DNA of 64,000 nt from Nocardia niwae NBRC 108934 = DSM 45340 (GCF_001613465.1 NZ_BDCK01000028.1:1-64000), one strand, 5' to 3'; numbered from the stretch's first letter, positions 29,985 through 38,961 are shown. Translations and numbers: made by a program. Notes: generated by a model from the sequence alone, not told the origin.

Positions 29985-31598
29985 CTACCCCCGCCGCGAC
30001 GTCGCGCCGACCAGCACCGCGTGCAGTGCTCGCGCCTGGCGGCTCGCCTCGTCGCCGCGCACCACGACATCGGCGAACGCGGCGCCGAGTGCCCGGCTCA
30101 CGTCGAACCCGCCCGCGTCCGCAGCGCCCCCGGTCAACACGGCACGCCAGCGCCGGTAACCGCGAACCACCTCGGCGAGTGTGCTGTCGCGTCCCGCCTC
30201 GAGACGCAGATACTCGGCGATCAGGACGCGCTGCGCCTGCCTGCGAGCGAGACCACCACCGGCGCAGTCGAGTGCCCGGCCGAATTCGCGAAGTGTCGCC
30301 AGGTAGATTTCCGGTTCCGCCGAGTCGGTCTCCGACTCCGGGATTCCGGTCGCTCGCCTCGACTCCAGCGCGGTCCGCTGGTCCAGGGTGATGGACCGAC
30401 CTGCGCTCGTACCCCGCGTATCGGCCGGGTCGGGACTCCACCGCACCGGCCCTGACCCGGCATCGAGCTCTGCCACCACGACGACATCGAGAGCGATCAC
30501 CGGGTAGTCGGTGAGCACCCGATCGACGGCGGCCACGAATTCGCGCACGACCGGCACTTGCAACCCTGGGGTATCGAATCCGGCCACCCGTACGTCGTGG
30601 TGCTCGGCCAGCGTCCGCGCCAGCCAGCCGACCACCGGATCGGTAGTCGGCCCCGCACCGGAGCGACGCCGATCGCGCCCACCCGGCGATTCGTCGGTGG
30701 GGTTCTGCCTCCGCGGCGGCGAACCGAACCGAGGGCCTGGGGGTCTCGACTCGGCACCGGCGGGTGGTCCGGCCGTTCTGGGCGGCTGCCCGGACCACGG
30801 GGTGTCCCGCCGTCCCCCACCGCCCGGTGAGCCTGCCCCCGCCTGTCGCCCGGCCGGTGCAGGGGGGGTATCCCGCCTGACGGCCGGGGGAAACACCGCG
30901 GAGGCCGGAGAACGGCGACCGGAGTCCGCGGCTGAAGCACGTGCGGCGGCCGGAGGACGACCGGAGTCCGCGCCGGGCTTGCCGGAGTTACCGCTGCCCG
31001 GGCCGCCCACTCCCCGATTCCCCGCTCGGCTCGCTGCCCCATCCCATGGACCTCGCTGCGGACCGCCCTCCGGCGTGGAGCGTCCCACGGACGCATCCGG
31101 TGTCCGTGCCCCGCCGGGGATGGATGGCTCGGTGTGGTCGGCCGGGTTCGTGGAATACGCCGGGTTGACCGCCGGAAAGGTCGCCGCGGGATCGGCCGGC
31201 GCGGGTCCCTGCGGGTCCTCGTGCGAGGACGCGCCCGCGCTGCCCTCCCGCCAGGACAGCGTCGGCTCGCCGATCGGGGCCATGTTCTCGGCAGTAGCGC
31301 CGACCCGGCTGGCGCCGAACCTGTCCTGCGCTTGGAATTGGCCCGCGGCGTCCACTATTCCGGCGGCCGTGCCGCGCAGACTCTCCTCCATAGCCCGTAG
31401 ACCGGCCAGCAAATTGTCGGCCTGCGGCTTGAACTCACGGGCGAAGGCGGCACCCAGATCGTCGTCGCCCCAACTGCCTTCAGCCTGCACCAAGGAATTG
31501 CGCAGTCGCGCATTGGTTTGCCCCACGCGGTCCCCGAGTTCAGCCAGCCGCGCTCCCCGATTTCGCAGGCTGTCCGGATCCAACCGGACTTGGTTCAC
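29985..31598 (-). CDS. WXG100-like protein with degenerate lethal-factor-type metallopeptidase domain, 537 aa
   Basis: Residues 1-100 are helical with a central W43-G44 turn, as in WXG100/ESX substrates. Residues about 110-340 are Pro/Gly/Arg-rich and probably unfolded, including a DTPW motif at W268 that recurs in the giant protein. Residues about 345-537 have the same outline as the C-terminal peptidase of the giant protein: VVREFVAAVDRVL corresponds to VVREILGKLDDLL, REFGRALD (437-444) to HEFAHAID, and SRALGAAFAD to REAIAVGFAD. All three presumed zinc ligands (H, H, E) are Arg here: R437, R441 and R502. The domain should therefore be catalytically dead. GTG start, with a 4-bp GTGA overlap with the upstream gene. 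Probably a secreted partner, adaptor or decoy. Confidence 0.75.
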   Translation of the reverse strand: MNQVRLDPDSLRNRGARLAELGDRVGQTNARLRNSLVQAEGSWGDDDLGAAFAREFKPQADNLLAGLRAMEESLRGTAAGIVDAAGQFQAQDRFGASRVGATAENMAPIGEPTLSWREGSAGASSHEDPQGPAPADPAATFPAVNPAYSTNPADHTEPSIPGGARTPDASVGRSTPEGGPQRGPWDGAASRAGNRGVGGPGSGNSGKPGADSGRPPAAARASAADSGRRSPASAVFPPAVRRDTPPAPAGRQAGAGSPGGGGRRDTPWSGQPPRTAGPPAGAESRPPGPRFGSPPRRQNPTDESPGGRDRRRSGAGPTTDPVVGWLARTLAEHHDVRVAGFDTPGLQVPVVREFVAAVDRVLTDYPVIALDVVVVAELDAGSGPVRWSPDPADTRGTSAGRSITLDQRTALESRRATGIPESETDSAEPEIYLATLREFGRALDCAGGGLARRQAQRVLIAEYLRLEAGRDSTLAEVVRGYRRWRAVLTGGAADAGGFDVSRALGAAFADVVVRGDEASRQARALHAVLVGATSRRG

Positions 31599-33100
31599 GT
31601 CGTGACCCCCTCCGGCATGTTTCGCCCGTTCCCGCGCAGCCGCAACCGTCGCTCGAAACCGGCGACGAACGCCGCCAACGGCACCGACGTGGTCGAGCGC
31701 TCCACGACACCATCGTCGGCGACATAGAAGACCGCGCGGTCCAGAGCCATTCCGCCGTCCGGCACCGGCGAACGCACCAACCAGCCCACGCTGATGCGAT
31801 CGGCTCGCAACGTCGACAGGGGGTATCCCGTCGTGTCATAACCCTGTCGCCGGATGTGATCCCGGACGAGGTCGAGCGCATCCGCTTCGCCGATCCCCTC
31901 GGCGTGGTTCGCGTCCAGATCCGCGAGCACGAACTGGAACATCGCACCGTCGATGTCGGTGCCGTCACCGAAAACCCGCACGATGGCCTCGCGGGTCACC
32001 GCACCGGCCTGAGCAGCCGACACCAACAACTCGGCCGCGTCCGAAGCACCACTCGACCTGTCGTCCAGCAAGTTGCCGACGACACCCGCCACGGTGCCGA
32101 CCGTCCACACCGCGGGCAGCGCCGGCACGCACTCGGGTATCGGCGGGGACTCACCCCGATACCACCGACCGGCCTCCCACCAGTAGCAGAACGACAGCAA
32201 ACCGGTTGTCACCCGCGGATTGAGTACCGGATCGGCCACCCACGCCGGCGCTCCCGCGAAGAAATCCGGCATGGCAGCACCCGCGTTGTACGCGGCGTCC
32301 AGGACGGGCGCATCCCACACGCCACCCGACAGCACGGCCCGGTCACCGGGCAGTAGCGTCAACGTCGAACCGCTGCGTCCCGCGCCTTCGAAGATGCCCA
32401 CCGACGGACCGATCCGCGGTCCCTGCTTCGCCCCGACCGCCACGAAGGCTGCCGCCAGCACCGCCCACCGTGCCCACAACACGGCCAGCTCCGGCAGTTC
32501 GTTGTCCACGGCCACCGCCCGCGAACCCGCACGCTGGTCCGCACGCATCGCATCGGCGGCAGCGCGCGGCGACCGTGTTCGACGTTCGCCGCGACCGAGA
32601 TAGGCCGCCAGCCAAACCGGCAGCCGATCCCGCGGATAGTGTTGCAAGTCGGCGAGATACGCCTCCGGTGCGAACAATTGCTCGCCGGGGAACGGCACCG
32701 CACCGTGATCGGCGACGGCCTCGACACCGCCCGCATCGATGCGCACCAGCAACCGCCACCACGGCCCGCCGTCGGCCCCCGCCGACACCTGCCGATGCCG
32801 GCGCACCGCATTCCACACCGCATCCGGCACCGGACACCGGAACGACCGGAAACCATCGTCGACCACCAGCAGCGCCGATTCGGCGACCACGGTCATCGCG
32901 AACCACGCCTCCAGCAGCCGCCACCCGGACGGGGCCGCCGCACGCAGCTCATCCGCGATCCGCTCGGTGAACCCGGCGAGATCCTCGTCCCCGGCCCGCG
33001 TCACGGCGCTCTCCGCGTATCGGGAACGACAAACGCGCCGCAGCCCCCGGAGGCGCCGACGCGCGGCATCGACCGCGAGCAGTTCACGAGCAGTTCCCAC
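31595..33100 (-). CDS. unknown 501-aa protein, first gene of the giant-toxin operon
   Basis: No family recognised with confidence. It is a soluble protein without signal peptide or clear membrane helix. Residues about 70-190 contain FRSFRCPVPDAVW, WWRLLVRID and a YPRDRLPVWL segment. The C-terminal 110 residues contain GWLVRSPVPDGG and RAVFYVADDGVVERSTTSV, a pattern seen in small immunity-like or chaperone-like proteins beside actinobacterial toxins (a resemblance only). It is read from a GTG at 33098-33100 with AGGCG upstream. Its stop overlaps the start of the WXG100-like gene. As operon leader it could be the immunity protein or the secretion chaperone of the two following products. Confidence 0.75.
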   Translation of the reverse strand: MGTARELLAVDAARRRLRGLRRVCRSRYAESAVTRAGDEDLAGFTERIADELRAAAPSGWRLLEAWFAMTVVAESALLVVDDGFRSFRCPVPDAVWNAVRRHRQVSAGADGGPWWRLLVRIDAGGVEAVADHGAVPFPGEQLFAPEAYLADLQHYPRDRLPVWLAAYLGRGERRTRSPRAAADAMRADQRAGSRAVAVDNELPELAVLWARWAVLAAAFVAVGAKQGPRIGPSVGIFEGAGRSGSTLTLLPGDRAVLSGGVWDAPVLDAAYNAGAAMPDFFAGAPAWVADPVLNPRVTTGLLSFCYWWEAGRWYRGESPPIPECVPALPAVWTVGTVAGVVGNLLDDRSSGASDAAELLVSAAQAGAVTREAIVRVFGDGTDIDGAMFQFVLADLDANHAEGIGEADALDLVRDHIRRQGYDTTGYPLSTLRADRISVGWLVRSPVPDGGMALDRAVFYVADDGVVERSTTSVPLAAFVAGFERRLRLRGNGRNMPEGVTT

Positions 33101-33433
33101 ATTCGCCTGGATTGGTTCTCGTCAGGATCCGAATAACCTTTGAAGATTTCGCACTTCGTATCCCGGCGCAATGCGCGTATTTACCAGCTATGGCAAGCCG
33201 ACACGATGCCGACACCTGCCCCTCGACCAGGTGGCCACTGACACCACTGGCAGGCCCGCGTCGAGCGCCGGCTGCTGCCCCCGCGCCGGACTCGACACCG
33301 CACGGCCCCATCCCGCCCCCGAATCGTTCGGCCGGTGCGCGCAGCCCCTAAGCCTTCGCGGGGGAGAAAGCGATGTCGTCGGCAGGCGGGGCGACGGCGG
33401 CCAGGATCGTCCCGCAACATGCCCGCGGGGCGT
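33101..33433. other. intergenic, probable promoter region of the giant-gene operon
   Basis: It separates ectB from the 501-aa gene, both on the minus strand, and should hold the operon promoter. No clear -10/-35 pair or operator palindrome could be chosen by eye. Confidence 0.4.
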
Positions 33434-34690
33434 TCACGCGCAGATTGTCTCCATTGCTCCGGCCAGCAGCCGGATGGCGTGGTCGATCTCGTCCTCGGCG
33501 ATCGTCAGGGGCGGCATCAGTTTGACCACCTCGTCCGCCGATCCGGAGGTCTCCACCAGCAGACCGCGGTCGAAGGCGGCCTGACCGACCTTCTCCGCCA
33601 GGGACGCGTCCTCGAAGACGAGGCCGTGCACCAGGCCGCGTCCACGAGCCGAGACACCCGGGAACGCCGCGGCCAACTCGCTCAGGGCCCGCGCGATCCG
33701 CTCGCCCTTGGCAGTGGTCGCGGCCTCCAGTGCGGAATCCGACCAATAGTGTTCCAGCGCTACCCGTCCGGTGACGAAAGCCGCGTTGTTGCCCCGGAAG
33801 GTGCCGTTGTGCTCGCCGGGGGCCCACTGATCGAGTTCCGGCTTGAACAGCACCAGTGCCATCGGCAGCCCGTAGCCGCCGATCGACTTCGACAAGGTCA
33901 CGATGTCGGGCACGATTCCCGCGACCTCGAAGGAGAAGAACGGACCGGTACGGCCGCAGCCCATCTGGACGTCGTCGACGATCAACAGGATGCCCCGGGA
34001 CGAGCACAAGTCCGCCAGCCCGCGCAGCCATTCCGCGCGGGCGACGTTGATGCCTCCTTCGCCCTGCACCGTCTCCACGATCACCGCGGCCGGTTTGTCC
34101 AACCCCGAGGACGGGTCGTCCAGCGCCTTGCGCATCCAGAGCAGGTCGTCGGCGATGCCGAGGTATCCGTCGTAGGGCATCGGCATGGCATGCCCGAGCG
34201 GCACCCCGGCCCCGGCCCGCTTGGCGGCGTTCCCGGTGACCGCCAGCGCGCCGAGCGACATCCCGTGGAAGGCGTTGGTGAAGCTCAGCACGGTCTGCCG
34301 CCCGGTCACCTTGCGGGCGAGCTTCAACGCGGCCTCCACCGCGTTCGCTCCGGTCGGCCCCGGGAACTGGACCTTGTAGTCCAGGCTGCGGGGGACGAAG
34401 ACGGTGTCGCGCAGCGCTTCCAGCAGCTGCCGTTTCGCGACGGTGGACATATCGAGCCCGTGGGTGATGCCGTCCCCGGCGATGTAGGCGAGCAGGGCGC
34501 GCTTGAGTACGGGATTGTTGTGGCCGTAGTTGAGCGAGCCGGCGCCCGCGAAGAAATCCAGGTACTCCTTGCCCCTCTCGTCGCGCAACCACGCTCCGCT
34601 GGCGGTGTCGAAGACAGCGGGCCAGCAGCGACAGTACCCGCGCACGTTCGATTCGAGTGCCTCGAAAACAGTCATCTCGGCGACGGTCAT
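33434..34690 (-). CDS. ectB: diaminobutyrate-2-oxoglutarate aminotransferase, EctB-like
   Basis: A class III PLP aminotransferase of 418 residues that in the family makes L-2,4-diaminobutyrate from aspartate semialdehyde and glutamate. Seen: the phosphate loop GPTGANAVEAALK (about 111-123), FHGMSLGALAVTG, the PLP-ring aspartate in LLIVDDVQMGCGRTG, the Schiff-base lysine K268 in LSKSIGGYG, and HNGTFRGNNAAFVTG, which is typical of EctB. The ATG at 34690 is chosen because AAGGATC lies about eight bases upstream. No ectA, ectC or ectD is nearby, so the diaminobutyrate may serve another product, for example a siderophore or peptide, rather than ectoine. Confidence 0.85.
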   Translation of the reverse strand: MTVAEMTVFEALESNVRGYCRCWPAVFDTASGAWLRDERGKEYLDFFAGAGSLNYGHNNPVLKRALLAYIAGDGITHGLDMSTVAKRQLLEALRDTVFVPRSLDYKVQFPGPTGANAVEAALKLARKVTGRQTVLSFTNAFHGMSLGALAVTGNAAKRAGAGVPLGHAMPMPYDGYLGIADDLLWMRKALDDPSSGLDKPAAVIVETVQGEGGINVARAEWLRGLADLCSSRGILLIVDDVQMGCGRTGPFFSFEVAGIVPDIVTLSKSIGGYGLPMALVLFKPELDQWAPGEHNGTFRGNNAAFVTGRVALEHYWSDSALEAATTAKGERIARALSELAAAFPGVSARGRGLVHGLVFEDASLAEKVGQAAFDRGLLVETSGSADEVVKLMPPLTIAEDEIDHAIRLLAGAMETICA

Positions 34691-34834
34691 GGCGATCCTT
34701 ACTCGTCGTGCGCGAGCGCTCCACAATCTGAAGTGACAGTGTTTCTAACACTGATGCCCACTTGGTGTGGTCTTTTCCGGAAACAGCGCCGAAGCCTTTC
34801 CCGCTCCGAGCACGGCCGGTAGAGTCGATGGCTT

Positions 34835-35689
34835 GTGCGCGGCAGACCGGAGGGGGGCGGACAGCGTGCCGTCGGGGAACGATTCAGCAGCGCCGTCGCC
34901 CTCTACGCATCGCTGGTGGGCGCCGGATTCCGCAGGCAGTGGCAGTACAAAGCGGCCATGTTCGCGGGACTGTTCACCAATTGCGTGTTCGGGTTCGTCC
35001 GGGCGGCCGTCCTGGCGGCGGCGGTGAACGCCGCCGGTGACTTCGGCGGGTACGACCGGGGCAGTATCGGCGCCTACGTATGGCTCTCGCAGGGGCTGCT
35101 CGGCGCGTTGCAATTCATGGGATCGCTGGGACCGCTGGACGATCGGGTGAAGAACGGCGACATCGCGATCGATTTCCTGCGCCCGGTCGATATCCAATCC
35201 GGTTATCTCGCCGACGATCTCGGGCGAGCGGCGTGCACCTTCCTGCCGCGCGGCATCCCGAGCGTGCTGGTGGGCACACTCACCTTCGGGCTGGCGATGC
35301 CGGTGACGGCCGGCCCCTATCTGCTCGGCGTGATGAGTGTGCTGCTGGCTGTGGTGCTTTCGTTTCTGTGCCGGTTCCTGATCGTGCTGATCGGATTCTG
35401 GGTGGTGGAAACCCGCGGCATCCGGGTGTTGTACTACACCTGCGGCACGTTCCTGGCCGGGCTGTTCGTACCGGTGCACATGTTCCCCGCATGGCTGGGC
35501 GCGCTCGCTGCCGCCACGCCTTTCCCCTCGATCCTGCAGTCTCCGATCGACGTGCTCTCGGGCCGGATCACCGGTGCCGAAGCGTTCTCGGTCGTCGGCG
35601 TGCAGATGTTCTGGGTAGTGGTGACCGCGATCGCCGGGCGCGTGCTGCTGGCCGCAGGCCGGCGCAGGCTCGAGGTGCAGGGTGGTTGA
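34835..35689 (+). CDS. ABC-2 type exporter permease (first of two)
   Basis: 284 residues with about six membrane helices in the ABC-2/DUF990 arrangement. The N-terminal FRRQWQYKAAMFAGL helix is followed by a cytoplasmic KNGDIAIDFLRPVD loop that is typical of this family. The reading starts at a GTG; TAGAGT lies 10-15 bases upstream, so the leader is very short. It overlaps the next permease by eight bases and forms an exporter with the following two genes. The closest known group is the uncharacterised COG4586/4587/3694 exporter trio; the substrate is unknown. Confidence 0.82.
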   Translation: MRGRPEGGGQRAVGERFSSAVALYASLVGAGFRRQWQYKAAMFAGLFTNCVFGFVRAAVLAAAVNAAGDFGGYDRGSIGAYVWLSQGLLGALQFMGSLGPLDDRVKNGDIAIDFLRPVDIQSGYLADDLGRAACTFLPRGIPSVLVGTLTFGLAMPVTAGPYLLGVMSVLLAVVLSFLCRFLIVLIGFWVVETRGIRVLYYTCGTFLAGLFVPVHMFPAWLGALAAATPFPSILQSPIDVLSGRITGAEAFSVVGVQMFWVVVTAIAGRVLLAAGRRRLEVQGG

Positions 35690-36509
35690 TGTCGCCCCCG
35701 CGCGCGCCGGGTCATGGTCGACGCCCTACGTGGCCGTCTTGCGTTCCAGGATCCGAGCGCAGCGCAGTTACCGGTTGTCCTTCGCCACCGAACTCTCGAG
35801 CGCCTTCCTGGTAGGCCTGGTCGAGTTGGCCGAAGTGTGGCTGATCTTCCGCACCGCGCGCGTCCTCGGCGGGCTCGATCTGGACGGCGCACTGCTGCTG
35901 TTCGGGCTGAGCAACACGAGTTTCGCGCTGTCCCAAGTACTTTTCGGCCATCTCGACACGCTGCCGGTCCTGATCCGGATGGGCCAGCTCGACGCCTATC
36001 ATCTGCGTCCGCAACCACTGCTGCTGCAATTGATCACCAGTGATGTCTCGCTGCGCAGATTCGCGCGCGCGGCGGTCTCGATCGTCGCGCTGGCGGTCGG
36101 CCTGACACGCAACGACATCGCCTGGAACGCCACCACCGCAATCCTGCTCACCCTGACGCTCCTCGGCGGTATCGCACTGTTCGGCGGGGTGTTCGTCTGC
36201 GCCGCGGGGTTGCAGTTCTATCTGATCGACGGCTCCGAACTCACCAACAGCTTCACCTACGGCGGGTCGTTCGCGGCGACGCAGCCCGCGTCGGTGTTCC
36301 CCACACCCATGCGACTGCTGTTCGGGTTCGCGATCCCGGTCGCGTTCACGGCCTATCTGCCCACCCTCGCGCTGTTGCGCCTGCCGGGCCCGCCGCTGCT
36401 GCCCACCTGGCTGGCCTGGCTGACTCCGGTAGCGGCGCTGTGGGTCTGGCTGCTGGCGCTGACGCTGTGGCGCTCGGGCACTCGGCACTACCAGGGAGGC
36501 GGCGGATGA
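35682..36509 (+). CDS. ABC-2 type exporter permease (second of two)
   Basis: 275 residues, about six membrane helices, same family as the preceding gene, with an MGQLDAYHLRPQPLL loop in the equivalent cytoplasmic position. The GTG start lies inside the end of the first permease gene, and the stop overlaps the ATG of the ATPase gene (ATGA), so all three are co-translated. Confidence 0.82.
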   Translation: MVDVAPARAGSWSTPYVAVLRSRIRAQRSYRLSFATELSSAFLVGLVELAEVWLIFRTARVLGGLDLDGALLLFGLSNTSFALSQVLFGHLDTLPVLIRMGQLDAYHLRPQPLLLQLITSDVSLRRFARAAVSIVALAVGLTRNDIAWNATTAILLTLTLLGGIALFGGVFVCAAGLQFYLIDGSELTNSFTYGGSFAATQPASVFPTPMRLLFGFAIPVAFTAYLPTLALLRLPGPPLLPTWLAWLTPVAALWVWLLALTLWRSGTRHYQGGGG

Positions 36510-37501
36510 GCACGGGCCGCTCCGGCAGGCCGGAGGCGATCATCGATATGGATGACCTCACCAGGCAGTTCGTCCTGTATCGCAAAGACGGCCGCCGCTG
36601 GCGCAGGCGCCGGGAGACACTCACCGCGGTCGACGGGATGACCATCCGCATCGAGCGGGGCGCTGCCGTCGGCTACATCGGCGCCAACGGTGCGGGCAAG
36701 TCCACCACGATCAAGATGCTCACCGGCATCCTGGTGCCGACCTCCGGCACGGTACGGACCTGCGGGCTGGACCCGGTGCGGCAGCGACGGGAACTGGCCG
36801 GGCGCATCGGGGTGGTGTTCGGCCAGCGCTCCCAGCTGTGGTGGGATCTGCCGCTGCGCGAATCGTTCTCGATCCTCGCCGCGATCCATCGTCTGGAGCC
36901 GGGCGCGGCGCGCCGGCGCGCGGACGAGCTCATCGAGCAGCTGGAGATGGCCGACACGCTCGACACCCCGGTGCGCCAGCTCTCGCTGGGCCAGCGTATG
37001 CGCGCGGAACTCGCCGCGGCGCTGCTGCATTCGCCCGAGCTGGTGATTCTGGACGAACCCACGATCGGCCTCGATGTGCTGTCCAAACAACGGTTGCGCG
37101 AATTCCTCCGGACCGAGCGCGCCGAGCGTGGCACCACCCTGCTGCTCACCACCCACGACATGGGCGACATCGAACGACTCTGCCAACGCGTACTCGTCGT
37201 CGACCACGGCCGCTTGGTGTACGACGGGTCGCTCACCGGATTGGCGGCCACCGTCGGCGCGCGCCGGGTCCTGGTGGTGGACCTGGCCGAACCGGCGCCG
37301 GACCTCGACGATCTGCCCTCGGCCCAGTTGCTCGGCACCGAAGCCGACGGCATGCGGCAACGGCTGGCCTTCGATCCGCAACAGATCACGGCCGCGCAGT
37401 TGCTGGCCGCGGTATCGGAGCGCGCCGAAGTGCGGGATCTGTCGATCGAGGAGCCCGAGATCGAGGACGTGGTCCGGCGGATCTACGGATCCGCCCGCTG
37501 A
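36506..37501 (+). CDS. ABC exporter ATP-binding protein
   Basis: 331 residues that power the two permeases. Seen: Walker A GANGAGKST near residue 55, Q-loop region VVFGQRSQLWWDLP, signature LSLGQRMRAEL, Walker B LVILDEPTIGLD, and a C-terminal extension of about 90 residues as in COG4586 proteins. The ATG at 36506 overlaps the previous stop and has GGGAGGCGG as ribosome-binding site; the longer upstream frame is not needed. Confidence 0.88.
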   Translation: MSTGRSGRPEAIIDMDDLTRQFVLYRKDGRRWRRRRETLTAVDGMTIRIERGAAVGYIGANGAGKSTTIKMLTGILVPTSGTVRTCGLDPVRQRRELAGRIGVVFGQRSQLWWDLPLRESFSILAAIHRLEPGAARRRADELIEQLEMADTLDTPVRQLSLGQRMRAELAAALLHSPELVILDEPTIGLDVLSKQRLREFLRTERAERGTTLLLTTHDMGDIERLCQRVLVVDHGRLVYDGSLTGLAATVGARRVLVVDLAEPAPDLDDLPSAQLLGTEADGMRQRLAFDPQQITAAQLLAAVSERAEVRDLSIEEPEIEDVVRRIYGSAR

Positions 37502-37518
37502 CCGAGCGGGCGGATCCG
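37486..37518. terminator. hairpin between the ABC exporter and DUF4389 genes
   Basis: A perfect 14-bp inverted repeat (CGGATCCGCCCGCT and its complement, 5-base loop) that includes the stop codon of the ATPase gene. The flanking genes converge, so it can end both transcripts. There is no clear T tract. Confidence 0.6.
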
Positions 37519-37533
37519 GTCGCGATCCCGGGT

Positions 37534-38211
37534 TCAGTCGGCCTCGCGAGCGCCCTGGTCGAGCCGGAAGGGCGGGTACTCGTCCCGCATCAAACCGGCG
37601 TAGGCCTGCACGCGGATGATCCAGCGATTGACGCCCATCACGAAGTCGTAGAGGCCCTGCGGGTAACGCGCCGTGAACAGCAAGGCGACCAGCGCGACGA
37701 TCAGCAGGATGCCCAGCAGCGAGATCGAGGAGCCGCCCCAATCGTCGCCCCCGCCGCCCGCGAACGCGACGCCGCCGCTCACCACCGCGCCGACGATCAG
37801 GTAGTGCGGAACGGCCAGCAGCCACCACTTCACCAGTACCAGACCGCGGTGCAACGTCTCCGGGTAATCGATCTCCAGGTCGGCCGGGTAGTCCGCGTTC
37901 GCTCGCAGGCTGAACGGCGGATACTTGTCGGTGCCGAGCACCGACAAGGAGTAGAAGGTCACCCGCCAGCCCCAGCGCATGACGCCGACATTGAAGTCGA
38001 ACAGCGCCCGCGGGTACTTGCCGGTGATCAGGATCGCGAAGAAGGCGACGACGGTGAGCACCGCGTAGGCGATGTGCAGGAAGAACAGCACGATGTAGTG
38101 CGGTATCGCCAATAGCCACTTGACCAACCACAACCACCGCGACAGCGCGGGATCCAGATCGCCGCGCACGCGAATCGGGTCGGACGGGACGGCGGGCTTC
38201 TCGAGTTCCAT
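37534..38211 (-). CDS. DUF4389 membrane protein
   Basis: 225 residues built as two similar halves. Each has a long hydrophobic helix pair around WLLAIPHY and WLLAVPHY and then a YPRALFDFNVGVMRW or YPQGLYDFVMGVNRW box, the hallmark of DUF4389. Function is unknown. The ATG at 38211 opens with MELEKPAVPSDP. It converges on the ABC exporter operon and is divergent from the lpqS-like gene. Confidence 0.82.
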   Translation of the reverse strand: MELEKPAVPSDPIRVRGDLDPALSRWLWLVKWLLAIPHYIVLFFLHIAYAVLTVVAFFAILITGKYPRALFDFNVGVMRWGWRVTFYSLSVLGTDKYPPFSLRANADYPADLEIDYPETLHRGLVLVKWWLLAVPHYLIVGAVVSGGVAFAGGGGDDWGGSSISLLGILLIVALVALLFTARYPQGLYDFVMGVNRWIIRVQAYAGLMRDEYPPFRLDQGAREAD

Positions 38212-38425
38212 GAGCGACGCTCCTTACGGTTGCTGTGATCCAAGCCACAACCAGTAGGTGTCCTGATTGTCCCGTATCCAGCCGTGCGGGAACGGCACCA
38301 TCCGATACCGACACGCCAACGAATAGGGTGCGGCGAGGGCGGTTGGCACCCGGCCGGGCTTGAGCCGCAACCGAATAGATCGAACCCGCCACGAACGCCG
38401 GCGGATCGCGCCGTGGCCGGACTTG

Positions 38426-38431
38426 TACCAT
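38426..38431 (+). promoter_or_regulatory. -10 box (TACCAT) of the lpqS-cysK2-MFS operon, leaderless
   Basis: TACCAT lies 7-12 bases before the GTG start of the lpqS-like gene with no ribosome-binding site. An inverted repeat GGGTGC/GCACCC (38326-38351) lies about 80-105 bases further upstream and could be part of the control region. Confidence 0.45.
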
Positions 38432-38437
38432 CGGGAC

Positions 38438-38854
38438 GTGACGTTCGGCGCGCTGCGGCTACCGGTGACCCGGGTGCTCGTGGCTCTCGCGTACACCGCC
38501 TGGGTGGTCGCCATCGCGGTGCCCCAATGTCACGTCTTCACCCACGCCGTCGCGCCACACGCGCATATCGAAGCGTCCGGCCCGGTCATGGCTTCCTCCG
38601 TCACCCAGGCGGTCCTCCTCGACCGCCATCAGCACGCCGCCGAGCCGGACCGGCACGTTCCCGCCGACGCGGTGCTCGCCGCCCTGCCGCGCGCCGTCTC
38701 GCTGCTGGTTCTGCTGCTGGTCGCCTCGGTGGCGGTGCTCCTGACGGCGCCCGCGGCCGCGCTCGGCGGCGGCGTGCGCGCGCCTCCGGTCGCGGCCCTC
38801 CCGGTGTGGCCGGGCAGAGACAAACTCACCCGATTCGGCATCGATCGCAACTGA
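38438..38854 (+). CDS. LpqS-like His-rich secreted or membrane protein
   Basis: 138 residues. An N-terminal hydrophobic helix is followed by a Cys/His-rich part (QCHVFTHAVAPHAHIE, then DRHQHAAEPDRHVP), a second hydrophobic helix, and a tail GRDKLTRF. The tail and histidine content match my memory of mycobacterial LpqS (Rv0847), a copper-induced protein of the RicR regulon. The next genes are cysK2 and an MFS transporter, exactly as in Rv0847-Rv0849. Copper binding is inferred from the histidines and the family. The start is a GTG 7 bases after the -10 box; a longer frame upstream is rejected. Confidence 0.7.
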   Translation: MTFGALRLPVTRVLVALAYTAWVVAIAVPQCHVFTHAVAPHAHIEASGPVMASSVTQAVLLDRHQHAAEPDRHVPADAVLAALPRAVSLLVLLLVASVAVLLTAPAAALGGGVRAPPVAALPVWPGRDKLTRFGIDRN

Positions 38855-38961
38855 TCGGTCAGCGTCAGGCCGGAGCCTGCCGGGGCCCGGCCGGTGTTCG
38901 TGCGATATCCGCACTCACACCTTCGCTGTACACAGCGACCGCACAGAATCGATGAATTCCC

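Noticed and set aside
9084..33100. Prophage or integrative element carrying the giant operon
   Set aside because: No integrase, capsid, relaxase or attachment repeat is visible in the window. Only the tRNA-Arg neighbourhood hints at it.
36488..38431. Minus-strand frame of 647 codons over the ABC exporter ATPase and DUF4389 genes
   Set aside because: Out of frame with the real DUF4389 gene and antisense to the ATPase. No domain.
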